From the NCBI RefSeq assembly GCF_006385875.1, contig NZ_VFSU01000011.1:124001-188000 (forward strand): a DNA stretch of 64,000 bases, written 5' to 3'. The position numbers and the translations under genes are program-made. The stretch is from Sandaracinobacter neustonicus (GTDB lineage Bacteria; Pseudomonadota; Alphaproteobacteria; Sphingomonadales; Sphingomonadaceae). Positions 33,369-42,358 of this stretch are shown here, one piece after another; position 1 is the stretch's first letter, and the number at the start of each line of letters is the position of its first letter. The notes beneath the pieces were generated by a model, which ran no database searches, was not told where the DNA came from, and saw only the letters and a list, made by a program, of their open reading frames with translations.

Positions 33369-34112
33369 ATGACGCTCGATCGCTTCCGCCCCCTGCACTT
33401 GCTGGCGGGCCTTGCCTGCGCCCTTGCATCGGCGGTCTCCACGCCTGCCAGCGCGGCAGACTGGCAGTTCAGCGCAACGCCCTATCTGATGTTCCCGTCC
33501 ATGAGCGGCGACGCACAGGTCGGGCCGCTCCGGGTCGATGTCTCCACCTCTCCAGGCGATGTGTTCAGCAATCTCAACTGGGGCTTCATGGGCCTGCTGG
33601 AGGCGCACAACGGCGTCTGGGGCGTCAATCTCGACCTTACTTACATGAACCTCGACGCGACGGATGACCGGGCGCGCGGATCGATCAACGGCCATCAGGG
33701 GGCCTATTCGGCAACCGGGCTGGTCCGGGTTGCGCCGGGGCTGGACGTGTATGCCGGGATGCGGGTCAACAGCCTTGGGCTGCATGCGGAAAGCTTCGAC
33801 AATCTGGGCCAGCACCGCAGCGGCTCCCGCTCCCGGACATGGGTGGATCCGCTGATCGGTGCTCGCGCCGTGTTGCCCATCGGCGACACGTTCGATTTCA
33901 CGCTGCTGGTTGATCTGGGCGGCTTCGGGATCGGCTCCGACGTTGCCGCTCAGGTCTGGCCTTCGTTCGGCTGGAAGGTGAGCAACAGTGTGAAGGTCTC
34001 CGCCGGATACCGGCTGATCTACACCGACTACAGCACCGGCGAGGGGGCCAACCGCTTCGTCTACGACATCACGACATTCGGCCCGACGCTGGGCATCAGC
34101 ATCAGCTTCTGA
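33369..34112 (+). CDS. Outer-membrane beta-barrel type protein (sulfatase locus, 1)
   Basis: Secreted protein of 247 residues. The signal peptide ends at STPASAA; the rest alternates polar and aromatic residues in short strands (DWQFSATPYLMFPSM, WGVNLDLTYMNLD) and ends in the outer-membrane terminal Phe (LGISISF). It resembles small porin-like barrels of Proteobacteria without a named family that I recognise. ATG 33369 has GGGGAG eight bases upstream and starts two bases after the sulfatase stop. It may be the diffusion pore or docking protein for the sulfatase substrate or product. Confidence 0.7.
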   Translation: MTLDRFRPLHLLAGLACALASAVSTPASAADWQFSATPYLMFPSMSGDAQVGPLRVDVSTSPGDVFSNLNWGFMGLLEAHNGVWGVNLDLTYMNLDATDDRARGSINGHQGAYSATGLVRVAPGLDVYAGMRVNSLGLHAESFDNLGQHRSGSRSRTWVDPLIGARAVLPIGDTFDFTLLVDLGGFGIGSDVAAQVWPSFGWKVSNSVKVSAGYRLIYTDYSTGEGANRFVYDITTFGPTLGISISF

Positions 34113-34139
34113 CGCACGGCGAAGGGAGGGAGAAGACAG

Positions 34140-34967
34140 ATGGCTGGATTTCATTCAACGGCACGGCGCGTTGCCGTCATCACCGCAGCTTTGGCTGCCG
34201 CCGCGCCTGCCGCTGCCGCCGAACCGGTGACAGGCGGCGAGGAAAGGTTCAGCGTCGCCATCGGCGGCGTGCTGACCCGCTTCGATACCAATGTGCGGAT
34301 CGACGGCACCGTCAACGACGGCTCCCTGATCGATCTGGAGCGGGACGGGCTGGACAAGGAAACGAACAACCTCGTGGTGTCCGGCACATGGCGGCCCGGC
34401 GCGCGTCACCGCATTTCGGGAACCTATTTCGGCTCCTCGCGGTCCGGCAGCCGGACTTTGGATCAGAGCATCGAAGTCGGTGACCAGCTGATTCCGGCCG
34501 GTTCGAAACTGGATGTCACCGCGAAAGAACGATATCTGTTCGCGGATTACGCTTACTCGATCGTAAAGACGGAAGATGTCGAGATCGCGGGCGTGCTCGG
34601 CCTCTATGCCAGCCGCTTCTCCTTCGATCTGGCCGCGACGACCACCGAGGCCCAGCCGCGCAACTTCAGCAACTCATCGTCCACCACGGTTCCGCTGCCG
34701 CTGATCGGCGCCTCGGTCGATTGGTATGCCACGCCAAGCTTGCAGCTGAAGGCGTCGCTTACCGGGCTGAAAGCCAAGATCGGGGACGTCGACGGCTCCG
34801 TCTGGCTGCTGAGCACCGGCGCTGAATATATGTTCGCGCGCAACTTCGGCGTCGGCCTCAGCTTCATGCACACGGGCGTGAATGTGGAGGTGACCAAGCC
34901 GCGCTTCCGTGGCGTGATCGACTGGAATTCCAACAACTTGCTCTTTTACGCGCTGGCCCGGTTCTGA
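34140..34967 (+). CDS. Outer-membrane beta-barrel type protein (sulfatase locus, 2)
   Basis: Secreted protein of 275 residues with a signal peptide ending AAPAAAA. Beta-rich repeats such as RFSVAIGGVLTRFDTNVRI, HRISGTYFGSSRSGSRT and FGVGLSFMHTGVNVEV occur, with a terminal Phe (LLFYALARF), so it is a predicted outer-membrane barrel. A GGGAGGGAG ribosome site precedes ATG 34140. It is same-strand and close to the previous barrel but not obviously its paralogue. Specific function unknown. Confidence 0.7.
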   Translation: MAGFHSTARRVAVITAALAAAAPAAAAEPVTGGEERFSVAIGGVLTRFDTNVRIDGTVNDGSLIDLERDGLDKETNNLVVSGTWRPGARHRISGTYFGSSRSGSRTLDQSIEVGDQLIPAGSKLDVTAKERYLFADYAYSIVKTEDVEIAGVLGLYASRFSFDLAATTTEAQPRNFSNSSSTTVPLPLIGASVDWYATPSLQLKASLTGLKAKIGDVDGSVWLLSTGAEYMFARNFGVGLSFMHTGVNVEVTKPRFRGVIDWNSNNLLFYALARF

Positions 34968-35002
34968 AGCCGCACGCGCCTTTCAGTGAAGGATATTCAC
35001 CC

Positions 35003-35695
35003 ATGAACCGAACTGCCTTTTCCCGTCACACCCTTGCGGCTGTTGCAGCCATCACCCTGTTTGCGAACCCGCTGTGGGCGGAACCCGCGCCGGATGCGGA
35101 CGGGCTTGCCGCCGTGAAGGCGAAGCGCGTCGATCAGGCCTATGTGCTGCCGGGGGCGGATTTCCGGCCCTACACCGCGATCCTGCTGGAGCCGGTGGAC
35201 GCCAGCTTCGCAAAGAACTGGCAGCGGGATTACAACAGCAACTCGCCCGGTCTGGGGACGGATATCACCAACGAGGAAGCCGCGAAAATTCTGGATCAGG
35301 TCCGCACGGGCGCGGCCGGGGTGTTCACGAAAAGCTTCACGAAGGGCGGCTATCGCATCGTCCAGCAGCCCGGCCCGGATGTGCTGCGGGTGAAGGTCAG
35401 CCTGTCTGACATCCGGGTGACGGCACCGGACATCAACAGTGCAGGGCGCGGACGGACTTACGCACGCGACGCTGGCTCTGCGGTAATGACGCTGGAAGCA
35501 GCGGATTCGGTGAGCGGCAAGCTGCTCGGCCGGGCCGTCGACAAGCGCGACATCGGCGACAGCGGCACCATGATGTGGGCGCGCAACTCAGTCACCAACC
35601 AGTCCGATTTCGAGCGAGCCTTCACCATCTGGGCCAATGACGGCGTGAAAGCGCTGACGAATCTGAAAGCCGGGGGCAATGTGTTCGTGAATTGA
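35003..35695 (+). CDS. DUF3313-like secreted protein
   Basis: Exported protein of 230 residues with a signal peptide ending PLWAEPAP. The mature part reads YVLPGADFRPYTAILLEPVDASF and later VLRVKVSLSDIRVTAPDIN, SAVMTLEAADSVSGKLLGRAVD, a pattern like DUF3313 envelope (lipo)proteins; no lipobox cysteine is seen. It is the last of four plus-strand genes after the sulfatase promoter and is convergent with the RND operon. The family assignment is by eye. Confidence 0.6.
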   Translation: MNRTAFSRHTLAAVAAITLFANPLWAEPAPDADGLAAVKAKRVDQAYVLPGADFRPYTAILLEPVDASFAKNWQRDYNSNSPGLGTDITNEEAAKILDQVRTGAAGVFTKSFTKGGYRIVQQPGPDVLRVKVSLSDIRVTAPDINSAGRGRTYARDAGSAVMTLEAADSVSGKLLGRAVDKRDIGDSGTMMWARNSVTNQSDFERAFTIWANDGVKALTNLKAGGNVFVN

Positions 35696-35727
35696 GCCGG
35701 GTCTGCTTGTTCCGCGCCTTTCGTCGG

Positions 35728-37119
35728 TCAGGCCTGCCAGCCGCCGCCCAGTGCGCGGAACAGGTCCACCTGTTTGTCGGCGATGCGGGAATCGGACAGG
35801 GCGAGGTCCGCTTCCGTCTGCGCCAGGGAGCGTTCGGCATCCAGCAGTTCGATAGAATCGATCTTGCCTTCGCGCAGCTGGATGCGCGCCAGCCTTGCGG
35901 CGACCTCCGCCTGCCCGCGTGCATCGTTGAGGGCGATGCGCCGGTCCAGCTCGTTGGCATAGGCGGAGAGCGCGGTTTCGGTTTCCTGCAAGGCGTTCAG
36001 CACCACGCCGTCGAAATTCGCGAGTGCCGCTGCTGCCGAGGCTTCGGCCTGAGCGATGCGGGCGCGGCTGGCCTGCTGGTTCGGGAAAGACCAGTCGATC
36101 AGCGATCCGATCAGCCAGCGGAACGGCCCGCCGGTGAACAGATCCCCCAATGATGCCCCGGTCGCGCCGATGGAGCCACCCAGATTGATGGTGGGATAGA
36201 GGTCTGCCGTCGCCACGCCGATGCGGGCGGTTTCGGCTGCCAGCCGCCGTTCGGCTTCGCGCACATCGGGGCGGCGGGCGATCAGCGCGCGGCCATCGCC
36301 CACCGGGATCGCCTGATCGAGCCGCAGCACCGTCTGGCGCGCCGCCGCTTCGGCCGGAAGATCAGCGGGCAGGCGGCCGGTGAGGGTGGCGAGCCGGAAC
36401 AGCGCGGCTTCGCGCTCGGCCCTGAGCATGGGCACGGCGGCGCGTTGCTGATCGCGCAGCGAGGCGACGCGGGCGACGTCCAGCCGGGTTCCCCGGCCCG
36501 CTTCGAAGCGCTTCGTGGTGACGCTCAGCGTGCGGTCGATCAGCGCGACGCTATGCTCCGCAACTGAAAGCCGCTCGGCGGCGGCCGCCGCATCGGCATA
36601 GGCCCGCGTGGTTTCCGCAACCACCGCGACGCGCATGGCGTCTCGGGCCGCTTCGGTTGCCGCGGCGTCTTCGCGGGCGGCTTCGATGGAGCGGCGCACG
36701 CGGCCGAACAGGTCGACTTCATAGGCGACTTCCAGCCCGATATCATAGCCTTCCACCGTCTGCCGGTCGGCCCGCTGATAGCTGGCGCCTGCCGCCACGC
36801 GCGTCTGCGGCAGGCGGGCGCTGCGGCTTTCGCCCAGCACCGCCCGGGCGCGAGCGAGGTTGGCGCTGGCGACGCGCAGGTCCGTGTTGTGCGCCAGCGC
36901 ATCGGCCACGAGGCTGTCCAGCACGGGATCCTGATACAGCCGCCACCATTGGCCTTCCGGCTGTTGCGGCGTGAAGGCCGGGTTGGCCGCCGAAACAAAG
37001 GCCCCGGCGCTGGTCTGCGGCGGCAAGGTCATCACGAAATCAGGGTCCACCGCGCAGGCGGCGAGGGTGAGGAGGCTGGCGGCGGACAGCGCCAGCCGGG
37101 CGGCTTTTGCGAAACGCAT
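35728..37119 (-). CDS. RND efflux outer-membrane channel lipoprotein (NodT/OprM family)
   Basis: TolC-like outer-membrane factor of 463 residues. The lipoprotein signal is MRFAKAARLALSAASLLTLAAC. Two OEP repeats are present, with conserved stretches WWRLYQDPVLDSLVADALAHN and LIARRPDVREAERRLAAETARIGVA. It is the last gene of the four-gene efflux operon, 11 bases after the RND pump. Together with the pump and the fusion protein it forms a channel spanning the envelope. Confidence 0.95.
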   Translation of the reverse strand: MRFAKAARLALSAASLLTLAACAVDPDFVMTLPPQTSAGAFVSAANPAFTPQQPEGQWWRLYQDPVLDSLVADALAHNTDLRVASANLARARAVLGESRSARLPQTRVAAGASYQRADRQTVEGYDIGLEVAYEVDLFGRVRRSIEAAREDAAATEAARDAMRVAVVAETTRAYADAAAAAERLSVAEHSVALIDRTLSVTTKRFEAGRGTRLDVARVASLRDQQRAAVPMLRAEREAALFRLATLTGRLPADLPAEAAARQTVLRLDQAIPVGDGRALIARRPDVREAERRLAAETARIGVATADLYPTINLGGSIGATGASLGDLFTGGPFRWLIGSLIDWSFPNQQASRARIAQAEASAAAALANFDGVVLNALQETETALSAYANELDRRIALNDARGQAEVAARLARIQLREGKIDSIELLDAERSLAQTEADLALSDSRIADKQVDLFRALGGGWQA

Positions 37120-37130
37120 GGGCTTAATCC

Positions 37131-40100
37131 TTATTCCGCCGGCATCGGAGCGGGCGCTCCGCCGGTGCCGCGCCGCCCGCCCAGCGAGCGGAGCGCGACG
37201 TAAAACACAGGCGTGAACACCAGCCCGAACAGGGTGACGCCGATCATCCCGAAGAACACGGCCGTCCCCAGCGCCTGCCGAAGTTCCCAGCCGGGGCCGG
37301 AGGCGGTGGCCATCGGCAGCACGCCCAGGATGAAGGCGAAGCTCGTCATCAGGATCGGCCGAAGCCGGGCGCGGGCGGCTTCCACTGCCGCTTCGATGGC
37401 GGTGGCACCACGTTCCTCGGCCTGTTTGGCGAACTCCACGATCAGGATGGCGTTCTTCGCCGCCAGCGCCACCAGCACGATCAGGCCGATCTGGGTGAGG
37501 ATATTGTTATCCATCCCCCGGATGTTCACGCCAGCCATCGCCGCCAGCAGCGTCATCGGCACGATCAGGATGATCGCCAGCGGCAGGATCAGGCTTTCGA
37601 ACTGCGCCGCCAGCACGAGGAATACGAACAGCACCGAGAAAGCGAACACCAGCGCGGCGACATTGCCTGCCTGCTTCTGCTCATAGGCGATGCCGGTCCA
37701 TTCGCCCTTGAAACCAGCGGGTAGCTTTTCCGCCAGCGCCTCCATCGTGGCGATGGACTGGCCGGAGGAATGACCCTTGGCGCTTTCGCCATCCACTTCC
37801 ACCGCCGGGAACAGATTGTAGCGCGTGACGCGATACGGCCCGGTGCGATCCTCGAAGGTGGCGACCGCGCCGATGGGCACCATCGCGCCAGAGTTGGAGC
37901 GCGTCTTCAGTTGCGCGATGTCAGACGGATCGTCGCGGAAAGGCGCGTCGGCCTGCGCGGTTACCCGGAAGGTGCGGCCCAACAGGTTGAAGTCATTGGC
38001 GTAAGCCGAGCCGAGATAGACCTGCAACGCCTCGAACACCCGCGCGGGCGGCACGCCCAGCATGTCCGCCTTGGCGCGGTCGATATCGGCATAAATGCGC
38101 GGGGACGCGGTGTTGTAGAGGGTGAAGACGTTGGCGAGGCCCGCCTCTTTATGCGCTTCGCCGATCAGGCTGCCTGCGGCTTGCTCCAGCGCCTGCGGCC
38201 CGGCCCCGGTGCGATCCTGCACCATCATGCGCCAACCGCCGCCGTTGCCGATGCCCTGAATCACCGGGGGCGGCACCACGAACACCATCGCTTCATCGGT
38301 GCCCGCGAGCGCCGCGCGCATGTCGGCCTCTATATTGGGCGCGGTGCGATCCGTGCCCGCGCGTTCGGCGAAGGGTTTGAAGGTGATGAAGGCCGCCGCC
38401 GTGTTGGAGGCCTGCGTGTTGGACGCGCCATCGAAGCCCGAGAACATCACAGCCGCTTCCGTGCCGGGAACGGCGAGCAGCTTCGTCACGGCCCCCTTCA
38501 GCACGCGGTCCGTCTCTGTGATGGAACTGCCCGGCGGCAATTGCAGCACGGCCAGCGAATAGCCCTGATCCTGCGCCGGGACGAAGCCGGTGGGGGTGGC
38601 CCAGAACAGCGCTCCCGTGGCGACGATCAGCGCCGCATAAAGCCCCAGCATCTTCTTCGGCGCGCTCACCACGCGGCGGGTGAAATCGCCATACCAGTCG
38701 GACAGTTGCTCGAAGCGGTTGTTGAAGGCCGCGCCCGCGTTGAAGGCGATGCGCCGCCAGCCGCTTGCCGGTGCCTGTTCGGCGCGCGGCTTCAGCAGCC
38801 GCGCGGCCAGCGCCGGGGACAGCGTGAGCGACATCAGCAGCGAGATCACCGTCGCCGTGGCGATGGTGACGGCGAACTGCCGGTAGAATTCGCCGGAAAT
38901 GCCGGTGAGGAAGGTGGTGGGCACGAACACCGCGCACAGCACCAGCACGATGGCGACCAGCGCGCCGGACACCTCGTCCATCGAGCGGTGGGCGGCCTTG
39001 CGCGGGCTGAGGCCATACTCAATGTTGCGCTCCACATTTTCCACCACGACGATGGCGTCATCGACGACGATGCCGATCGCCAGCACCAGCCCGAACATCG
39101 ACAGGCTGTTCAGCGAATAGCCAAGCGCCGATAGCATGGCGAAGGTGCCGATCAGCGAAACAGGGATTGCGATCACCGGAATCAGCGCCGCCCGCCAGCT
39201 TTGCAGGAACACAAGGATCACCAGCACGACCAGCAGCACCGCTTCGAACAACGTGTCCTGCACGGCGGCCATGGATTCGCTGATGAATTCGGTGGGGTTC
39301 CAGATGATCTTATATTCAAGGCCTTCAGGGAAGCTTTTCGCGGCGTCCGCCAGTTCGGACTTGATCGCGTCTGCCGTGGCGAGCGCATTGCTGCCCGGCC
39401 GCTGGGTGAAGGCCATGATCAGCGAATCCCGGCCCGAGAGGTAGCCGTTGACGCCATAATCCTCGGCCCCCAGCTCCACCCGCGCCACGTCGCGCAGGCG
39501 GGTGAGCGCGCCCGAGGTGGGATCGGTGCGGATGACGATGGCGGCAAATTCGTCGACGGTCTTGAAACGGCCCTGCGTTTCCACCGCCAGTTGCTGCGAC
39601 ACGCCCCGATCATAGGGCGGCTGGCCCACGGTGCCCGCCGCGACCTGCACATTCTGCGCCCTCAGCGCACCAACAATGTCGCCCGCCGTCAGCCCAAGTG
39701 CCGCGGCGCGGCCGGGATCGATCCAAACCCGCATCGCATAATCGCGCGCGCCGAACATCTGCACATCGCCCACGCCCTCGATGCGCTGGAACCGGTCTTT
39801 CAACTGCGTCAGCGCGTAGTTGGAGACATAGCCGCGATCCAGCACATTGCCGGGCGACAGGATGTTCACCGCCATCAGGAACGACGGCGAGGTCTTGCGC
39901 ACCACCACGCCCTGACGGCGCACCTCGTCCGGCAGGCTGGGTTCAGCCAGCGCCACGCGGTTCTGCACCAGCACCTGCGCGGTATCCAGATCGGTGCCGA
40001 TGCGGAAGGTCACGGTGATCGCCAGCTTGCCGTCCCCGGTCGATTGCGAGGACTGGTAGAGCATATTGTCCACGCCGTTGATCTGCTGCTCGATGGGGGC

Positions 40101-40292
40101 GGCAACGGTGTCGGCGACCGTCTCGGCAGAGGCACCGGGATAGTTGGCAGACACGGTGACGGTGGGTGGCACCACATCGGGATATTGCGCGACCGGCAGG
40201 CCGAAATAGGCCGCAAGCCCGACGATGCTGATGATGATAGCGATCACGCCGGCAAAGATCGGCCGGCGGATGAAGAAATGGCTGATGCCCAT
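37131..40292 (-). CDS. RND multidrug efflux permease (AcrB/MexF-type, HAE1)
   Basis: Proton-driven inner-membrane pump of 1053 residues. It starts MGISHFFIRRPIFAGVIAI, the usual first helix of HAE1 pumps. The proton-relay aspartates are in GIVVDDAIVVVENVER, and FVPTTFLTGISG-type and AARLRPILMTSFAFILGVLPM motifs are intact. Two large periplasmic loops are of normal length. ATG 40292 was preferred because the 21 residues upstream are Arg/Pro-rich non-family sequence. Operon: fusion protein upstream, outer-membrane channel downstream. Substrates cannot be read from sequence. Confidence 0.96.
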   Translation of the reverse strand: MGISHFFIRRPIFAGVIAIIISIVGLAAYFGLPVAQYPDVVPPTVTVSANYPGASAETVADTVAAPIEQQINGVDNMLYQSSQSTGDGKLAITVTFRIGTDLDTAQVLVQNRVALAEPSLPDEVRRQGVVVRKTSPSFLMAVNILSPGNVLDRGYVSNYALTQLKDRFQRIEGVGDVQMFGARDYAMRVWIDPGRAAALGLTAGDIVGALRAQNVQVAAGTVGQPPYDRGVSQQLAVETQGRFKTVDEFAAIVIRTDPTSGALTRLRDVARVELGAEDYGVNGYLSGRDSLIMAFTQRPGSNALATADAIKSELADAAKSFPEGLEYKIIWNPTEFISESMAAVQDTLFEAVLLVVLVILVFLQSWRAALIPVIAIPVSLIGTFAMLSALGYSLNSLSMFGLVLAIGIVVDDAIVVVENVERNIEYGLSPRKAAHRSMDEVSGALVAIVLVLCAVFVPTTFLTGISGEFYRQFAVTIATATVISLLMSLTLSPALAARLLKPRAEQAPASGWRRIAFNAGAAFNNRFEQLSDWYGDFTRRVVSAPKKMLGLYAALIVATGALFWATPTGFVPAQDQGYSLAVLQLPPGSSITETDRVLKGAVTKLLAVPGTEAAVMFSGFDGASNTQASNTAAAFITFKPFAERAGTDRTAPNIEADMRAALAGTDEAMVFVVPPPVIQGIGNGGGWRMMVQDRTGAGPQALEQAAGSLIGEAHKEAGLANVFTLYNTASPRIYADIDRAKADMLGVPPARVFEALQVYLGSAYANDFNLLGRTFRVTAQADAPFRDDPSDIAQLKTRSNSGAMVPIGAVATFEDRTGPYRVTRYNLFPAVEVDGESAKGHSSGQSIATMEALAEKLPAGFKGEWTGIAYEQKQAGNVAALVFAFSVLFVFLVLAAQFESLILPLAIILIVPMTLLAAMAGVNIRGMDNNILTQIGLIVLVALAAKNAILIVEFAKQAEERGATAIEAAVEAARARLRPILMTSFAFILGVLPMATASGPGWELRQALGTAVFFGMIGVTLFGLVFTPVFYVALRSLGGRRGTGGAPAPMPAE

Positions 40293-40323
40293 GGCGGGGT
40301 CTTTCGGTGGCTTCAGGCGCGGC

Positions 40324-41607
40324 TCAGTTGACCGCGAGCGTCGCCTGAGAGGCATTGGGGATTTGCGCCGGGGCGGCGGCGGCCAGTTGCGCGGGCGGGT
40401 CGATGCGGCCGGGGCGCGGGTTCACCTTGCCGCCCGGCATGGCGAATTGAACGCCCTTGATGATCACCCGGTCCTCCGGCTTCAGGCCGTTGCGGATGCT
40501 GCGCAGCCCGCCGACCATCGGGCCGGGTTCCACGGCACGGGCCGCCACAATGCCGTCTGCGCCGACGACGAACACCACCTTGCGCGCCTGATCGGTGCGG
40601 ACGGCCGCATCCGGCACCAGCAGCGCCTGCACGCTGCCGCCGCTTGTCAGCCGCATGTTGCCGAACAGGCCGGGCACGAGGAAATAGTCCGGGTTGGCGA
40701 TCACGGCGCGTCCGCGCATCGTGCCGGAGCCGGGATCGATGGCATTGTCGGTGAAATCCACCTTGCCGCGCCAGTTGTAGCCGCTTTCATCCTGCAGGCG
40801 GATTTCCACCTGCTGCGTGGTCGCCGCCCCGCCGTCGCGGCGCTGCGCCTTCAGATACAGCGCCTCAGACCCATCGAAGCTGAAATAGATCGGATCGAGC
40901 GCCAGCAGCGTGGTCAGCAGCGTGTCGTTCGCGCTGACGAGGTTGCCCACATCGACGCGGCGATCGGAAATGCGGCCCGTTGCGGGGGCGCGGATTTGCG
41001 TAAATTCTAGATCGAGCTGGCGCGACCGGACGGCGGCTTGCGCGGCGGCAACGGCAGCTTCGCCGGATTTCGCCGCCGCGCGCAGGGCATCCACTTCCTC
41101 GCGGCTGATCGCCTCGTCGCTCAGCAGGCGGGCGGCGCGGGCATATTCGCTGCGCGCCAGCGCCACCTGCGTTTCGGCAGCTGCGGCCCGCGCCCGCGCC
41201 TCGGCCAGCGCCGCCTGAAACGGGCGTTGATCAATGGTGTAAAGCAGCTGCCCCTTCCGCACGACATCGCCATCGCGGACATGCACGGACACCAGCTGCC
41301 CCGACACGCGGGGGCGGATGTCGATGGCCTGGCTGGCCTCGAAACGGCCGGTGTAATCATCCCATTCGGTGATCGCGCGTTGCAGCGGGGCGCTCACCGT
41401 GACGTCGGGGATCGGCGGCGGGGCATCGGCCTGCGCCGGCCTGCCGCCAGCGAGATAGATGCCGGTTCCCGCCGTCGCGAGCAGCAGCAGGGCCGCAAGG
41501 CCAAGCTGCGCCCGGCGCGGGAAGCGGCGCGGCGGTGCGTCGTTATCGTCAAGCGTGGGGGCGGCGACTTCGGTGACCGCTTCGAAGCGGTTGGGCTGGT
41601 GGGTCAT
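40324..41607 (-). CDS. RND efflux periplasmic adaptor (membrane fusion protein)
   Basis: AcrA/MexE-type adaptor of 427 residues with an N-terminal membrane anchor (LGLAALLLLATAGTGIYLA) rather than a lipobox. The lipoyl-like domain begins TGRFEASQAIDIRPRVSGQLVSVHVRDGDVVRKGQLLYTID, followed by an alpha-hairpin (AARLLSDEAISREEVDALRAAAKSG) and the barrel domain with RISDRRVDVGNLVSA. It lies 12 bases after a small upstream gene and 31 bases before the pump. Confidence 0.95.
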   Translation of the reverse strand: MTHQPNRFEAVTEVAAPTLDDNDAPPRRFPRRAQLGLAALLLLATAGTGIYLAGGRPAQADAPPPIPDVTVSAPLQRAITEWDDYTGRFEASQAIDIRPRVSGQLVSVHVRDGDVVRKGQLLYTIDQRPFQAALAEARARAAAAETQVALARSEYARAARLLSDEAISREEVDALRAAAKSGEAAVAAAQAAVRSRQLDLEFTQIRAPATGRISDRRVDVGNLVSANDTLLTTLLALDPIYFSFDGSEALYLKAQRRDGGAATTQQVEIRLQDESGYNWRGKVDFTDNAIDPGSGTMRGRAVIANPDYFLVPGLFGNMRLTSGGSVQALLVPDAAVRTDQARKVVFVVGADGIVAARAVEPGPMVGGLRSIRNGLKPEDRVIIKGVQFAMPGGKVNPRPGRIDPPAQLAAAAPAQIPNASQATLAVN

Positions 41608-41619
41608 CGGGAAATTCCG

Positions 41620-41991
41620 TCAGATGGCAAAGGAGTGGGGAAGGGAAGGGCTGGATCGCAGCAGCCGCACATGCGCCATCGAAAAGCCCGCGCCGACAAA
41701 GTGCGCGACTTCTGAATCCGGCAGCCGCTCGCGCAGGTGATGGTCGACAACGGCGAAGCGGCGCAGCGCTTCCAGCCGCGGATCGGCCAGCGGCAGTGAG
41801 CGGCGGCTGCCCAGCAGGGCCGCCATTTTGCCCGCGAAACGACCCGGTGCCTGGATGCTGGAGAGCGGATCGCGCCGGGCGATATCCACAACCGACCATT
41901 CCAGATCGGTAAAGCTGGCGGCATCGATCCGGGCGGAGATGCCTGCGGCCATATCCATGTCGGCCGTGTCCGAGAAAGTCCTGAAGGCCAT
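41620..41991 (-). CDS. Small conserved-looking protein heading the RND operon
   Basis: A 123-residue cytosolic protein with no recognised domain. The N-terminal half is acidic (FRTFSDTADMDMAAGISARIDAASFTDLEWSVVDIARRD) and the C-terminal half includes LEALRRFAVVDHHLRERLPDSEVAHFVGAGFS. ATG 41991 is preceded by AAAGGGG. It lies 12 bases upstream of the adaptor gene and shares its promoter region, so it is co-transcribed with the pump. It may be an accessory or regulatory protein; nothing more can be said. Confidence 0.6.
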   Translation of the reverse strand: MAFRTFSDTADMDMAAGISARIDAASFTDLEWSVVDIARRDPLSSIQAPGRFAGKMAALLGSRRSLPLADPRLEALRRFAVVDHHLRERLPDSEVAHFVGAGFSMAHVRLLRSSPSLPHSFAI

Positions 41992-42044
41992 GGGATATCC
42001 CCTTTGTCCTGAGAGCAAGAAAAGCCGGCAAAGCTCCGCCGATG

Positions 42045-42067
42045 CCGGATCAGTCGATCTGATCCGG
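42045..42067 (-). other. Hairpin in the RND operon leader
   Basis: Perfect inverted repeat CCGGATCA / TGATCCGG with a 7-base loop, 54 bases upstream of the first operon gene. Further up is the short palindrome GTTCAG-C-CTGAAC (42115-42127). It could be a leader RNA structure or a binding site. Confidence 0.35.
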
Positions 42068-42267
42068 TTGTCGTGCAGGCGGGCACCCTCAACGGCGGGA
42101 GTTGCCGTCGATGCGTTCAGCCTGAACTAAGGAGCTTGCATGGGGGCCGTGCGGCACCCCGATGATTGTTAGCTGCCCGGTGATTGTTAGCCGGTTGGGT
42201 GTTTGAGCGACTGCGGCATGGCATGATCCTCTTGATCCATCGCCGACTGCGTGTCGCCGATCATTCA

Positions 42268-42289
42268 ATACTGATCGGTATATATACTG
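42268..42289. promoter_or_regulatory. Candidate TetR operator in the RND operon promoter
   Basis: Starts with ATACTGATCGGTAT (arms ATAC / GTAT) and continues ATATACTG. It aligns over 22 bases with 18 identities to the site at 42969-42990 in front of the tetR gene. A second degenerate copy in the other orientation, ATACCGGTCGATAT, lies at 42315-42328. The surrounding AT-rich stretch should be the operon promoter. Confidence 0.6.
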
Positions 42290-42358
42290 CGCTGCGCTGC
42301 GTCAAGAAGCTTTTATACCGGTCGATATCTTTTTGTCGATCCGGGCTGGCAGTCGCTG

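Noticed and set aside
37770-39134. 454-codon plus-strand frame opposite the RND permease
   Set aside because: Antisense to an intact pump gene; composition is typical of shadow frames.
41992-42127. Riboswitch in the RND operon leader
   Set aside because: The hairpin at 42045-42067 and the small palindrome do not assemble into any riboswitch consensus I know.
42184-42358. Possible small gene in the RND promoter region
   Set aside because: The frame overlaps operator-like sites and has no ribosome site or similarity.
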